Shown piece by piece: positions 43,523 through 56,300 of a stretch of DNA of 64,000 nucleotides (position 1 is its first letter; every line of letters begins with the position of its first letter). This stretch comes from Cerioporus squamosus (taxonomy: Eukaryota; Basidiomycota; Agaricomycetes; Polyporales; Polyporaceae). The stretch lies in NCBI GenBank assembly GCA_022592435.1, contig JABYQS010000091.1:1-64000 (forward strand). The letters run 5' to 3'. The notes under the pieces are model-generated. The model did no database searches and was not told the DNA's origin. It saw nothing but the letters and a program-made list of their open reading frames with translations. Position numbers and translations under genes: made by a program.

Positions 43523-44206
43523 GAAGGACCGCTCTGCGACGCGGTTGCGTAAGTCAAGCGCATGACCGTCCCGACCTGAATGAGACGTACCCTCGTGAGC
43601 GTCCGTGCGCACTGCTCTCTGACGGTAGATTCCAGGTCCTACGTGGATGTTCCTGAACAGATGGTATGTTGTCAGACTGTCGTCTCCTGTGGGCGACGGA
43701 AGCTCGGGAAGATACGCACGAGAGGGATGTCTGGTCGTCACTGGTCCTCAGTCTCGTGGAGTTCAGAAGGACGTCCGGGAATGGACAACGTTGGATTCTG
43801 TACATAGCTAAGCTACTTATCAGGCGCGTACACCGGTGGTGATCACAGGCACCGCCAAGGCTCTGAGACGTTTGCAACCAATTCAAATCCGCGCAGTATC
43901 GCGGTTGTTTACAAAGTTCATCTTCGCTGATGACGAACTTGACAGAAAGCGACCGAGGGTGCGGCAACACCGGGAATTCCACGCATGCAGCCTGTGGCGT
44001 CAAAAGTCCTGAAGCTGCATGTTTGGCAGAAAGTGTATCCTTGCAAATTAGGAATATCCATCGCTTCTTTGCACCGAAGACAGTAGTATGACAAGACAGA
44101 GAACATCACTGCACGAACTGCAAGAACATACCTCCCAATCCAATCCCAGCAACTGCCTAGCAAGTCCCCCCAAACCAGTCCGAGTCCCGCTCGAATGCGC
44201 ATGCTC
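43523..44206. other. Intergenic region
   Basis: HET4 upstream and esterase downstream sequence, with no gene or repeat recognised. Confidence 0.45.
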
Positions 44207-45568
44207 TTACGCGATCCCGAAGAACTGGAGGTACTGCTGCTCGAACAGAGGCACAGTGTGGCCGACGCCCTGCGCGAGGATCGCCTGGAAGTTAGGCCCG
44301 AACGTCGCGTTCGAGTACCCGCTGGGCAGGTACTGCTCGGACGAGTTCGAGAGCGGGGTGCTCGGGTAGCCAAACACGGTCGTCCACTGCTTGACCTCCT
44401 CGTTGAAGTTCTGGGGGTAGAGCGTCGTGTCTCTGCACAAACAGACCCAGATGTCAATCGCCTGAACAACAACAAAACGCGCGAGTGTGTGTGTGAGAGA
44501 CGTACGCAGTTCCGTGCCAGACCTGCATCTTCGGACGCGCACCAGTGAAGCCGGGGTAAGCATCAAACACACGCTGCGCCCACTGCTGGCCGGTGAGGAT
44601 AAGCTGGCCCTGCGCGCACTGAGAGTTCCACGAGTCGCCCGGCTGGCCGGGGACCGCGAAGCACCCGAACGCGACGCCCGAGTCGACGATGCCCGCCTTG
44701 AAGACGTCTGGGTACGCGCCCGCGAGCACGCTCGTCATCATCGCGCCCGAGGACGTGCCGACGGCGAAGACCCGCGCCGGGTCGACGCCCCAGTTCGTGA
44801 TCGCGTACCGCGCGGCGGAGGCGATGCCCTGCGAGTCGCCGCCGCCGTCGTGCTTCAGCGTGGCGTCGGAGGAGACGTCCCAGCAGGTGCCGGAGTGGGG
44901 CTGTTGAGTATGCGAGAGATGGAAAATGAGTGAGTGAGCTCGACGGCTCAGAAGGAAGGAGGAACTCACGGAGGAGGGGAAGAGCACGACGTAGCCGTAC
45001 GTCTCAGAGAGCTGCGCGAACTTGGAGCCTGAGAAGTACTGCTGGGCGGTACCCGTGCAGACTGCGACCCAAGCATTAGGACCCAATGCCCAAACGACAC
45101 AAGAGATTCGCGACGTACAGTGGCTTGCGACGATGAGAGCAGGCTTCGACGCGACCTTGGCCGGCTTGTACACGAACATCTGCACGTTGTTCGGGTTAGG
45201 TCCGAAGTTCGAGATCTGCGTCAGCTTCGACGCGGGGATGGACGCGAGCCCCGTCGGCGCGCTGCCGGTCGAGGTCGTGCCAGGGGGAGTCGTGACGGGG
45301 ACGGTAGTCGTCGGCGCGGGTGCTGCCCCGGGCTGGCATTGCGAATAGTAGTCATTGAGCTTCACACAGGCCGAGCCGGACGCTAGGGGCGCATACAATC
45401 AGCAGGGAGCAAGTGCGAGCAAGCGCAGACGGGGAAGAACATACCGCAGGAGGTGGCGCCAGACCAGCCGATGCCTCCGCACTGGCCCCAGACGGGGGAC
45501 TGCGCTGCAGCGAGCTGCGCGAGCGGGAGGAGGGCAACGAGGCCCAACGCGGACTTCAACGAGAGCAT
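44207..45568 (-). CDS. Secreted CBM1-CE1 esterase (acetyl xylan/feruloyl type)
   Basis: Exons 45445-45568, 45119-45382, 44970-45061, 44506-44900 and 44207-44432 give 366 residues. A signal peptide (GLVALLPLAQLAAAQ) precedes a fungal cellulose-binding module CBM1 with its aromatic and Cys pattern (WGQCGGIGWSGATSC, then YYSQC). A Pro/Thr/Gly linker and a PHB-depolymerase-like esterase domain follow. The nucleophile is in the GTSSGAMMT elbow; CWDV, FKAGIVDSG, QVWHG and the His in GVGHTVP complete the picture. CE1 enzymes of this build remove acetyl or feruloyl groups from plant cell-wall xylan outside the cell. The exact substrate is not decidable here. All five junctions are in phase. Confidence 0.93.
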
Positions 45569-47176
45569 GTCTGTCCGACGAGAGGATTCAAGCTTGAAGG
45601 CTTGAGGGGCACCCTCCGCCCTCCAGGCGGAGGTTTATATGCGGGTCGAGATGAATGCCCGGGCACCACATCTGACCTCCGGAGGAAAGACAGTGACGAG
45701 CAGGTGTGCAGCATGACCGGACGGTGCCTCGGGGTAAGACGACGGTTCCTCAGTCCTCGAGTATGGGGAATCAAGGTTTGGCCGTGGAAGACCCGCGACA
45801 TCCGAGCCCGAATTAGATTCGAGATTCGGCTTTGATGGCGTTGGGCAACGGCTGCCCCAGTGTACTGCCAAGACGTGGGGCAGACGAAGTTCGAGGCAGA
45901 AATGTGCCGGAGAAGAACGCACGTGTGCACGCGGACGCGACGTTGCGGAGATTTGTCGCGAACAGCGAGTTGATGAGCGACGCGTTGCTTTAGTTCTGGA
46001 CGACGCGAGCCCATGCGGTTGGCCAGTGTGATATTGGCACGCAACGCAAGCTTCCGTGTACATAGTGCCAGCAGACGGTGGCAGCGGAGCGGAGGAGAGG
46101 CCATGTGATCGACGCTCGGGCCTTCTCTTCATCATGCCTCGAGCACTGTATTGCGTTGGGCTTCGGAGAAGCTCGCCCTCGGATCCGTGGCTGCAGAGAA
46201 GCTTCTCCTAGTACTGTTCGGACATATTTGGACAGTCCTCTTCGCCAAGAGGATGTTCCGTGCGCATACCGATGTCCACAGTATATGCGACTCGGATTAT
46301 TCGACAGTGTTGCTGCAGCACCTGTCAGTGACATGCCACCAGCTTACATTCGCGAGAGACGTACCTGAAGTAATGCGTCCCTGCAGCACCTCGGATGCAA
46401 CGACGTGCGCAAACGGCGCTTGGTTGGCCTGACGCCGGTACTGTCGGAGCCCGACCCGTATACCATCTCGCAACTCAGTTCGGGGATGGAAGCCTCCTCG
46501 ACGAGGAATGGATCGTTCGAATCCCACAATGACGACGGGTAGTCGCGGGCCGGACGACATTCCGCTCGTCTACCGGCGTCCAATAACGCCTCGACCGCGG
46601 AGAAATACGTGGCGACTAAGTCTTAAAGACTGAGTAATTGGCTCGACGGATAACCCGTGTATACGGTGGGCGGATCTTCTGCATAAGACGACCGAGAGAT
46701 TGACCACCAAACAGCCATACTTCCTTGGTCCAGAGTTCCGAGTCCACCCTCGAGCAAACACCCAACAGGCTGGGACCCGGGACATGATCACCTGACGCCG
46801 TGGGGTCAGCATCGAGCACGGCGAATAAAGACACAGCGACACAAGACGAGACGAACCTCTTGGACTCCGCGTAAGCACGGCAGCGCGATCCATCGGAAGT
46901 CGAGCTTGCAACTCCGCCCTTGATCTTTCGCGACACATGGGACGAGAAATCGTCCCAAAACGCGTTTAGGTCGTGTCTAGGAATGGGTGCGCCAGAAGGG
47001 AGCGAACGGCATTAACCCCCGAGAAGAGCCGTGTTTCATGCTCCTCGTTAGGTGGCCGCAGGGAGGTGCGAGACAGTGCGGCGGACGCGCGTGGCAGTGG
47101 GGCATCTAGACAGGCGTAGACGATGAACATACTCGTATGCAGTGGTAGAAGGGTGGAAGAGACGTACTGCATATGC
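45569..47176. other. Gene-poor stretch
   Basis: About 1.6 kb: the esterase promoter side and then sequence in which no exon could be supported. A B-box-like GTTCGAATCC near 46514 has no tRNA around it. Confidence 0.4.
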
Positions 47177-47429
47177 CTAGTAGATCTCCCCGTGAACCTC
47201 GACAATCTCCCGGCCCTCAGGGGGGTCGCCCAGAATCGTATGCACCACGTACCTGAGCACGTCACTGCCGAGTGGACGCAGTAGCAGAGAACCGACGCGG
47301 TTGGAGGCACGCTTTAGAAGAGACGTGGTTCTACAGATACGGTACATCCTTTAAGTCGAAAGTGAGCTCTTGCCGCAACAATCCCATGATATTCACTTAC
47401 TTTCCTACACGGGTATACAAACCGTTCAT
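47177..47429 (-). CDS. Possible small ORF, 60 residues, unknown
   Basis: Exons 47401-47429 and 47177-47330, split by a GTAAGT intron of 70 nt, join in phase as MNGLYTRVGK, then a coding-like chain ending EGREIVEVHGEIY. An open minus-strand frame upstream (to about 47770) can also be spliced on in phase through a GTACGT donor at 47502, so the true start may lie further up, though no ATG was found there. No family is recognised. Composition (basic N-terminus, acidic end) looks like a real protein rather than a chance frame, but support is limited to phase and composition. Confidence 0.4.
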
Positions 47430-47824
47430 GCTACGATGCTTTCTGGAACTGCATGGCGATCAGGGTTGAACGCTGAGCGTTGGCATACGGGATGACACGT
47501 ACCCACAATGTCCAAGTGTGTACTGCCTGCCACCTAGGGGTACCTGCTCTCTTATCGGCGCGTCTGCATGGCCGGAGGCTGTGAAAGAACCCCCAAACGC
47601 AATCCGGAGCGCCGCACCCACGACGTCCTGAGTCAGTGAGCGTGTGTCGCGCTCACGCTTCACAGGAACGGTGGAGCCGTGTAAGTCAAACTGTGCTGCG
47701 CGGGGACAGGCGGTGACATTACCGGTTCCAGGGTTTGCAGGTGTACGTACTGTGAATGTCAGTGTGACTGAGACAGAACCACGGTGGACGGAAGTCGCAC
47801 GAAGCGCGTGGGGCTCACCTGAGC

Positions 47825-48313
47825 TTAGGACGGTGGCGCAGCGGCGCGCGTGGCTTCGATGTTGTACTGGACGTTCTTGCGGTACTTGGTGACGAGGTCT
47901 GCGGCCGTCTTTACGTGGGCATCGGCTTGGATTATTTCCTACGAGACAGGTGTGAGCGAATGAGCGCAAGAGGGATGGCCGAGGGCATCCAGCGTGAACC
48001 AAAGGGTTACAATCTGGCCAGATGTCGCAAGAATCACGACTGGCGTCCACGGTGTCATCTGTAGTGCCCTGAGGTGCACTTGTGGCAGCCTGACTGACGC
48101 CTCCCCTTGCATCGTCCGCGCAGTAGATGTCCGTGTGGAATGAGAAAGGAGCGCACCTCGAGACAGCGGTTGAGTTCGAGGATAGCTTCGGTACACTTGT
48201 CCTGCGGAATGGAAATCAGGGGTGGTTCATAGAGGCGGTCGTGAAGGACATACAGCATTCTTGATGATGCGCTGGAGGAGGACGTTCTGGCGTTCCGCAT
48301 GAGGGTTCTCCAT
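47825..48313 (-). CDS. DAD4: DASH complex subunit Dad4
   Basis: Three small exons, 48254-48313, 48157-48201 and 47825-47938, give exactly 72 residues, the length of the yeast protein. The start MENPHAERQNVLLQRIIKN matches the Dad4 signature (MENPH, then RII.N). The C-terminal half (EIIQADAHVKTAADLVTKY, then NVQYNIEAT) fits the helical NLE.M..I...Y..SV.FNLEAT pattern. Dad4 is part of the ring-forming DASH/Dam1 complex that couples kinetochores to spindle microtubules. The second intron is 218 nt, longer than the first of 52 nt. No exon exceeds 114 nt, so simple ORF scans miss the gene. It is divergent from the esterase-like gene 540 bp away. Confidence 0.92.
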
Positions 48314-48852
48314 GTCGCGCGACGTCGCGTCCGACGCTGGTCCGACACGTCGTGGTGGGCGTAAGCAACGAATGTGTGCTTTATGGGCGTCTCCCCGCCA
48401 AACGCGGGGTAGTCGGCGCTAGTCGCGCTCTAGACTGTCCGGAAATGGGAAGAAACATGACCTCCGCGAACGATCGACCGCGCAGCCGCAGGTGGCGGAA
48501 AGTGGACCCGAACACCCGCCCCTCGCAAGCCACCCCGCGTCCGTCGTCGACGCGCCCTGCTGGTCAAATCCATGGGGAAACGGGGCAGATGGACAGCTGC
48601 GGCGGTGGACGCTTTGCGCGGTCGCCAACAACAACGAGGGCACTTCGTCCAGGTGGAGCGCGTGACGTCACACAAGATGGGGGTACAGACCCTGGCGGAC
48701 GACGGACGCAGACGAGTGACAGCCGTCTCGCCCGATGAATTTCTGTGCCTCTTGTCGGTGTCCCTCAGATGCTTTTAGACTCGAATAAGTAGCGACGCTC
48801 GCTCCCGACCGCCGCCCGTTTCCCCCTTTCTCCCCCCTTCCTCCCGACCGCC
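48314..48852. other. Divergent promoter region, DAD4 / TBL-like gene
   Basis: 540 bp between two divergent starts. A C/T-rich stretch lies just before the ATG at 48853. No other element was identified. Confidence 0.5.
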
Positions 48853-50613
48853 ATGGTCGCCCTCAGCTTCAAGACGGACTCGTCCCCCTACCGGCCCCTC
48901 CTCTCGGCCCCACGCTCTCTCTCGACAAAGTTCTTCGCCCTCTTCGCGGTCATCTCCATCGTCTACTTCACCCACTCTTTCGTCCCCTCCGAGTACAAGC
49001 CCGACTTCTCGTCCTTCCGCTTCTCCTCGCCCCGCGTACGCGGCACATGTCCGCCCAGATCCTACGCCGCTGGTGAATGGGTCCCGAAGCCCCCACCCAC
49101 CAACCGGACGGACTTTAACGCGTCCTCGGATGTCTACGACTTCCTGGGCTTCCAGGGCTGCGCCAGCACCCGAGAGGTCTACTGGCACCTCGCTGCAGAC
49201 AAGCCGGCCTTGTGGGATAGGTTCCCCCGCGTCTCCTCTTGGGAGTGGCAAACCCCATCAGACTGCGAGGTCCGCGACCTTGACCCCGCTGCCGTTGTGA
49301 AGGATTTGGTCGAGCAGGGTGGATGGCTCCTCATTGGAGGTGAGTACCCTTCTTTGCGGCGGTAGTTGCAATTGCAATGTTCCTTCCATTGTGCGTCTCG
49401 AGCTTGGCTGCGCGCCCTGTTTCAGCGCGACACAGCGTTTGTCCCTCTGTTCTGCCAGAGCCATACCGTGACGAGTGATAGAACGTGAAGAAGCTGTTGC
49501 CGCGCGTTTCTTCCGTCAGCCACCGCGCTACTCGCGTAGCAAAGCGCCATCAGTTCAGTGCTTCCCGCACCGATCTTCGTTCCGATACTTGCAACCGTGG
49601 AGCTTCAGTCATGCTGACATTCCTGCGCAGATTCCGTGACAGAGAACCACTTCTTCTCGCTGTCATGTCTGCTCTATCCGCACGTGCGTGCGACGCCGGA
49701 CTACATCGAGAACCCCTATTTCGACCGTGGCTGGCCCCAGCATCTGTACCTCGAGCCCTCGTCGCCCCTTGTGAAGTCCATCAGCTTCCCGCCAGGGTTC
49801 GACATCGAGAAAACACCATTGGTCACGTTCCGGCGTGTCGACTTGCTGTTCGAGAAGCCCCAGCTCGACGCGCTCTATCACTCCCTGCACCCAGACTCAC
49901 CACACGTTGCTGCGAACGAGAGCATCTTCAGCGATGAGGCGGCATGGAACCTGTCGCCTGAGGAGTACGTCAAGATCTTCACTTCGCCGCTCCCGCAAGG
50001 GAACTACGCGACTATGATCGTAAGCACTGGCGGACACTGGACGACGACTCTCTTCGCGGGCCTCAAGGACACGAGTATGTTCAAGGACGGCATCGAGAAC
50101 GTGTTGGGCTTCTTCAGCGAGGCAATGGAGGCGTGGGCGAGGGAAGTGCAGGCGCTTTTGGACGATGCGGAAGAGGCCGAATGGGCGAGCCGGAGACTGA
50201 CGATCGGACGCCTGCGAGGTCGCAAGATGGCGCCGAAGCAGGTTGTCGTCCGCGCATACTTGCCCGGGCACGAAGACTGTCACGATCATAGGGAGCCATG
50301 GACGAGCTACAAGCCCGGGCGCTGGGGTTGGTACAACTGGAACCAGATCGGCGACTTCAATGACGCATTCGAGGTGCGTGTCCGCTTCTTACCCTTGTTT
50401 CACCATGCTGACATCGTGTCACAGGCTGTACTGGATTCGCGCAAGTACCCAGACATCCACTTCCTGCCCATCGACAGGCCAGCACTCCTCCGGCCCGATG
50501 CGCACTCGGCAGGGGACTGCCTGCACATTATGTCAGGGGCTGGCGTGCTCGAGGGGTGGACGCAGTACATCTGGCACTACGTCACCGTCGAGCTCCCCGG
50601 CCGCGTCCGGTGA
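48853..50613 (+). CDS. PC-esterase / TBL-like type II membrane protein
   Basis: Exons 48853-49339, 49631-50373 and 50425-50613 give 472 residues. A short cytosolic end leads to one anchor helix (FFALFAVISIVYFTHSF). The lumenal part follows with the family's opening pattern (GEWVPKPP, then FQGCASTREVYWHLA and a W..P..C element). The GDS block is IGGDSVTENHFFSLSCLL, whose Gly-Asp joins across the first intron, and the C-terminal D..H pair is in RPDAHSAGDCLH. These are hallmarks of SGNH/PC-esterases related to plant TBL and fungal Cas1-type O-acetylation proteins, so a Golgi polysaccharide acyltransferase or esterase is likely. The first intron is unusually long (291 nt). Confidence 0.85.
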
Positions 50614-51751
50614 GCCATGAGCACAACCGCGTCGGTCCCGCGTGCTGGCCCATGGGGACGGTACGGGGGACAACGAACACCTCTCTGTCCCTATGACGTC
50701 ATGCTTCATCTTCCCCCGGAACGTCGTGCATGGTCACGATGTCCGCGTGGACTTGCACATATCGATGTGAGAATCATCTCACCCGCCGCCATTCATCCCC
50801 GCGTCGTCGTCACACCCATCTCACGATATTATACTATCCACCCGCACTTGCTATCGAACACTTCCCATAACCTAGCTGACACGACGCACATCAGACCCAC
50901 TCCGCCTCTCTCAAACCACACGCACTACGCATACACATCGCCTCCGACGCAATTCCACCATCCCTTCGCATGGACTATATTCACTACACCCCCTTTCTAG
51001 AGTATCCTCCCGGCTTCGTGTAGACGACCGCTTTCCATAATCGCACTTTGCTTGCACCGTACCGACTTTCCACTTTCAGGCCCCACCACTCCCGTTCCAC
51101 ACTATACCTTCATTGGAAGCTCAAGCTTGGGTGCTCTTCGCGCTGCGGGTGAGCGGTGACATACAGTTACAGTTACAGGAATCCGGTGGATGCGTTGCTT
51201 GAGTACTTCGAGTACTTCTTGCTTTCGTCGACAAGTTTCAAAAACGTTTGTAACATTATAGGACCATATCGAACTCTACTAGTACGTCGTCATTTTTGGT
51301 ATCTGCTTGGACGTATGCGGTCGGTCCAGATGTCTACGCATCCTGTGGTGTTTCCTGGTGGTGACGACGGCCTCCACCCCAACCCTGGGCCGCCTCTGCG
51401 GCGTCGTGGTCGCCATCGTGCTGTCTCCGAGAAGCCCGCACATAGACGCACGTGGCACAGGCAGTCGTTCCTGGTTACTGCACTTGGTTGTAGAGGCGGG
51501 GACGGCCCCCCGGTTCCGATTCCACAACATGAACAGTGAGATGGCTGGTAGGTGATAGTACAGGAAGATTACTTGATCTGACAGCGTGAATTGTACAGGC
51601 TCTACTACTTAATTCAGGAGTCGCCGGCCAGAGGACCATGGACCACATTGGTCCGTGTAGAATATGTGGGAGCACTACAGATGGAGCGCACACAATACGT
51701 GCAGGGCAGACTGTGAGTTCAGCAATGAACACGACAACCTGGGGCCATCCC

Positions 51752-51769
51752 GTACTAAGTACTTAGTAC
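51752..51769. repeat. Perfect 18-bp palindrome
   Basis: GTACTAAGTACTTAGTAC equals its own reverse complement, and a partial further copy of the half-site (TTAGTAC) follows directly. Confidence 0.9.
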
Positions 51770-52172
51770 TTAGTACACAACGGGTCCGAGAGCCTTGCAC
51801 GCAGAGGGCGAGCTCAACTCGGGGCTATCGCCCGCTCGTCCGACTCGCTCGCAGAGCTGAAGGCTGCATCAGTGGGATTTGATTTGAAGACAACACAGAA
51901 ACCGCCCTGTCGGGCAGAAGAGAGAGACGAGAGTGTCCTTTCATTGCTGGGAGCCACTTAGGTTATGCAACGGCCAGCCAATGAGATCACTCCCTGGTTG
52001 CACGCCCTGATTTCGTAACCCCAGCGAGCCCTAAGTACCACACCGACGAGACGAGATTCCAAACTTGGTTCAAGTGGGCGGGGAGATCCCCGCCGCTTGT
52101 CCGATTCCACAAGAGATGAGGTTCTCAGTCTTGGTTTGAGTTCAGTGCAAGAGAGTACATGACGGTAGATCT

Positions 52173-52190
52173 GATAGTAGATCTACTATC
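52173..52190. repeat. Perfect 18-bp palindrome
   Basis: GATAGTAGATCTACTATC equals its own reverse complement. A GTAGATCT copy sits just upstream at 52165. Confidence 0.9.
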
Positions 52191-53396
52191 TATTTCTTGT
52201 CTGTAGCACGTAGTGTGTGAGCCCTAATCCCGTACGGTACAATGTACCACCTCATAAGTCTGCATCTCCGTCCACGCAAACGTCGCAGACGATGTTCGGG
52301 CCTCACCACGCTGATAATAAGCGTGTACGCCAGGGGACGGGCCTGGAAACAACCTGGAAACCAGTCTAAGCGTCTACTACTATACCCGAACGGATTTTCA
52401 CGTTCGGTCGCACAACATCCCAGAAGAGGAGGAAACCCGCGATAAAAAATACCGAGAACCACAGTCGTCGAAGACATGGGCAGCAAGCAAGTACTACTGA
52501 AATCTGACAGACATGAGGTTCGGACAGATAAACAGAAAAGAGAGTCAAGAGAACGAGTCGGAGCTGCGAGCGAGACGCGCTCAACGCCCAAATCGAGCGT
52601 GCCGAACATGCCGGTTTAACGATATGCTTAAGTAATCACTGCCAGACCTCCGTCGCAAGACCGATTCCTTTTGTGGAATCGGAAAGTGGAATCGGAATGT
52701 ACATGTGGCAGTTGGCCGCACTGGCAGCGGCCGCGTTCCAGTGTGCCTTTTCGACCGCGACCGGTTCAGCTCGACTCCTCAACAACTTACGATCCTTGTT
52801 CTCAACTACTCAGAATCCTTGGTGAACAGTCTTCGAACAAACTTCAGAAAGTTCTGGTCGCCAACCAAAAGAGCGTGTCGCTAACTTCGGGCACAATGGG
52901 TACAATGCCACGTACAAGGTGCTACAGCTACAGGGCTGTGAAGAGAAGTCATGTACGCACTGGCCTGCGGCAGCAGTTCTGCGGAAACTTTCTCACCGCT
53001 GACGGGGAATTGTGGTTTGCTGTCAAAGAACATGCCACCGAGTCGCTTCTAATGCCGCAGCGGCGCCATAATATCCCTCGGCCTCGTCGTAGCAAACAGT
53101 GTCGAAGATGCCTTGTACCAGTCCCGTATATATGTGTCCCTCAGCGTCGCTGGACAATAGCATCTACCTCGTCGCCGGGGACCGTTTGTCTGTGTACGCC
53201 CTCCGCTACTCCTCTGTTAAATCTAACCGTCTCATTACTTCTTCTGCAGTCGCTCTTCATCGCATGCCGGGTCGGACACGTGTCGCAGTAACGCATTCAC
53301 AAGCGGGGCTACATCTCCAAGGTTGGTGCTCGTAATGCGGCATGCCCCTTCTCGCATGAGGACTAGCTAAGTGATGGTACTGGATCCCGCAGATTC

Positions 53397-56300
53397 ATGA
53401 GACTCCTTGACACAAGCACGGGACATTTCGTCTCGTTCGACGACCCTCGCGATGTTCGATACGCCATTCTGTCTCATGTCTGGGCGAAGGAGCGCCAGCC
53501 CAACTATATCCCGGAGCAAACCTATCAGGACATCCTCGCCATCAAGGCCGCTGAGCCCCCAGGAGCCGAGATCCTGACCAAGCTCTCATGGAAGATTCAG
53601 AAGGCCTGCGAGGTTGCGCGGGAGCATGGGTTTGGCTTCATCTGGGTGGACTCGTGCTGCATCAACAAGACGAGCAGTGCGGAGCTCTCCGAAGCCATCA
53701 ACTCAATGTTCCAGTGGTACAGCTGGGCGAAGGTGTGTTACGCGTTCCTCTACGATGTCGACGACAAGGAGAACCACGAAGCCGTTGGATCGCACTTCCG
53801 GCGCAGCCGCTGGTTCAAGCGCGGATGGACCTTGCAGGAGCTCATCGCTCCGCAGGAGGTCCTCTTCCTTTCGAAGGAATGGACCCTCATCGGCACGAAG
53901 CACAGTCTCTCCGTCGCGATCTGGCATGCGAGCGGGATCGATCCCCTGGTCCTGAAGCATGAGCGGCCTCTCGCCTCCGTATGTGTCGCCGAACGCATGT
54001 CCTGGGCTGCCCCGCGAGAGACCTCCAAGGTCGAGGACGCAGCGTACAGCCTCATAGGTATCTTCGATGTCAACATGACGCCAAAGTACGGCGAGGGAAC
54101 GTACTCTTTCGTCCGCCTGCAGAGGACGATCCTCAAGCGCGACCCGGATCAGAGCCTCTTCACCTGGGGGAACTGCATTCCGCTCCATCAGCTCTCCCTT
54201 GCGAGACTTCCTAGCTTGCAGCGCTCCGATCTCATGTCGGAGCCCGAGCCGTACCTCCTTGCTCCCCATCCCAGCAACTTCCGCGACGTCCCTCGCAGCA
54301 GAGACTCCTCGCACATCACCTCAATCACTCGAGATCAGCTCGCTCAGCGTCTTGGCCGCAAGGTTCGCAACGCCGAGTACATCCCCACATCCGATGGTAT
54401 TCGAACAACGTTCCCCATCGTTCGGTATCGTCTTGATAGTGGTGGCGAGCTATTCCTCGCACTGCTATCTTGTAAGGACGGTGCAGGAGACCTCATGGCG
54501 CTCGTGCTCCGCCTGTCTCAGCCCACGTCTCCGGATGCACCGATGTTCGTCGGTGCTCTCCTCGGTGCGGTACCCGAAGCTGGTGTAGCATTTGAGTCTC
54601 TGTCGAGGGACTACTTCAGGCTCGTTAGTTTGTCTCCTGAGGAGGTCAACGCATGTCGGGATAACACTCCGGAAGACAGCGAGACCTATATCCATGACCT
54701 CCCACGCATACAGCACGTCCCACCTCGGGTTCGTTCTATCCACAACATCCTGACCACCCACCCCTTCAACTCTGAGCCTCTGAACGTCAGCCTCGCTCGC
54801 TGGTCTCCGCTCTTGCTAACCCGGAAGGGCTACAGGATTGAGACCAACAGCCAGCCCGCCAACCGATCGCATATCTTCACTTTGCGCGGTGGCAACGAGA
54901 CAATCACCATTGAGTTTGGCCAGTGCAATTGCTCCAGAGGTCGCAACGAAGGTTGGCTCCGTGCTCAGGTCGTCCATCTAGAGAAGGCCTCGTGCGAAGA
55001 AGAGCATGTGCGCAGCTGGGTATGTCGGGACGGGGTGGCCTCTACTTCCTTTAGACTGTCAACCAGGAGCGACCGGGACCGCTATCTTCGTCTCACTCTC
55101 AGTCTTGACCATCCGCCTGGAAGCCCTTCCCAGAGGTCTTACATCATCGACATCCAAATCTTGACGTTCCCTCTCGATCCCGCCGCACCACAAAGATCCC
55201 CACCGCGGCTCTTGACCCCTCCCGTATCTCCGGATATTGACCTGATGAATGCGCTACAAATCCCAGGTGCACCCGGGGCGTTCTCAGAGTCACCGTCCAG
55301 CGAAGAGTTCCCCTACCCGCCGCCCACCGCACGTGCAATCCAAAATACCGGTGTACCAGATACACAGGGAGGATCACGTCCAGAACGGCTCATTACCGTG
55401 CAGAGAAACACGCACCTCCGCTCGCGGACGCAAGACCCTTTTGAGGACACCAGGACCACCCGTAAGTCACGATCTCGAGTTCCTCTCCAGTGTTCTCTGA
55501 GTGATATATACCCAGGCCAAAACGCGTATCATGAGCGATCACCCAAACGGACCTCTCAACATCGTCATGGGATGTCTCAGTCCAGTGTAGCACAACGTGA
55601 ACAAGAGAGGTCTCCTGCTCGGTCGTCGACGCATGCATCAGCAAGGTAAGGAGTCGATGCGCTCTGATCTGGAATGCACGACGGCGGCTGAGATATACGA
55701 TCCTTAAAACACGCAGGGAAAACACCAGAGGATCGACTCTCATGCTTCCTAATAGAGCAGAACATGGCCATGGGAGTTCTACAGGTCGGAGGCCCTCCGT
55801 GGTAGTCGCCCAAGAGTTCGTGGATGTCGATGTACAGACGGACACACAGCGATATGGCCGGTCCTCCACGAGGACTAGGCGTTCTCAAGACATGTACCTC
55901 ACCAGTAGCTCATCCTCTCCTGGACCACGCCATGCTCGACGCCATCCCTCGCGACCGCCTCTCAACAACATCCTACCCGCGCATAACACACGCATACATT
56001 CGTCTTCACTCTCTCCAGACAGGTCATATCATTACATGTCGCGCGGATCTGTCAACGACCCTGTTCCTCATGTCGTTCAGGCCTTGCATTCTGCAGATCG
56101 CCTCTCGACCGACGACCCGGGGTTTGAGGAGGCGCGTTACACTGACATGTCGGGCTTCAACTCTCCGACGGAAGAAGATTACAACATGCGTACCCCGAAC
56201 AGCGAGCACGCGCCGAACACTCGCACTACCTCACCTGTATCCGTCACCCAAAACCGTCCGCCTGTGACGTACATCAGTGCGCAGTTGGCTCCGAGTACGA

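Larger units (their letters stand above)
50614..53396. other. Gene-poor stretch with palindromes
   Basis: 2.8 kb with no secure gene. It includes perfect 18-bp palindromes at 51752-51769 and 52173-52190. Between 52690 and 53170 several short plus-strand pieces look coding (a signal-peptide-like MWQLAALAALAA start at 52704; LTILVLNYSESLVNSL; VVANSVEDALYQSRIYVSL), but they lie in different frames without a splice path. The stretch may hold a decayed gene. Confidence 0.35.

Noticed and set aside
46500..46540. B-box-like GTTCGAATCC, possible tRNA
   Set aside because: Flanks do not form a T stem and there is no A box or acceptor stem.
51370..51400. 2A-like motif GLHPNPGP in a plus-strand frame, as in some non-LTR elements
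   Set aside because: The key Asp is missing, the frame is short and there is no reverse transcriptase or nuclease nearby.
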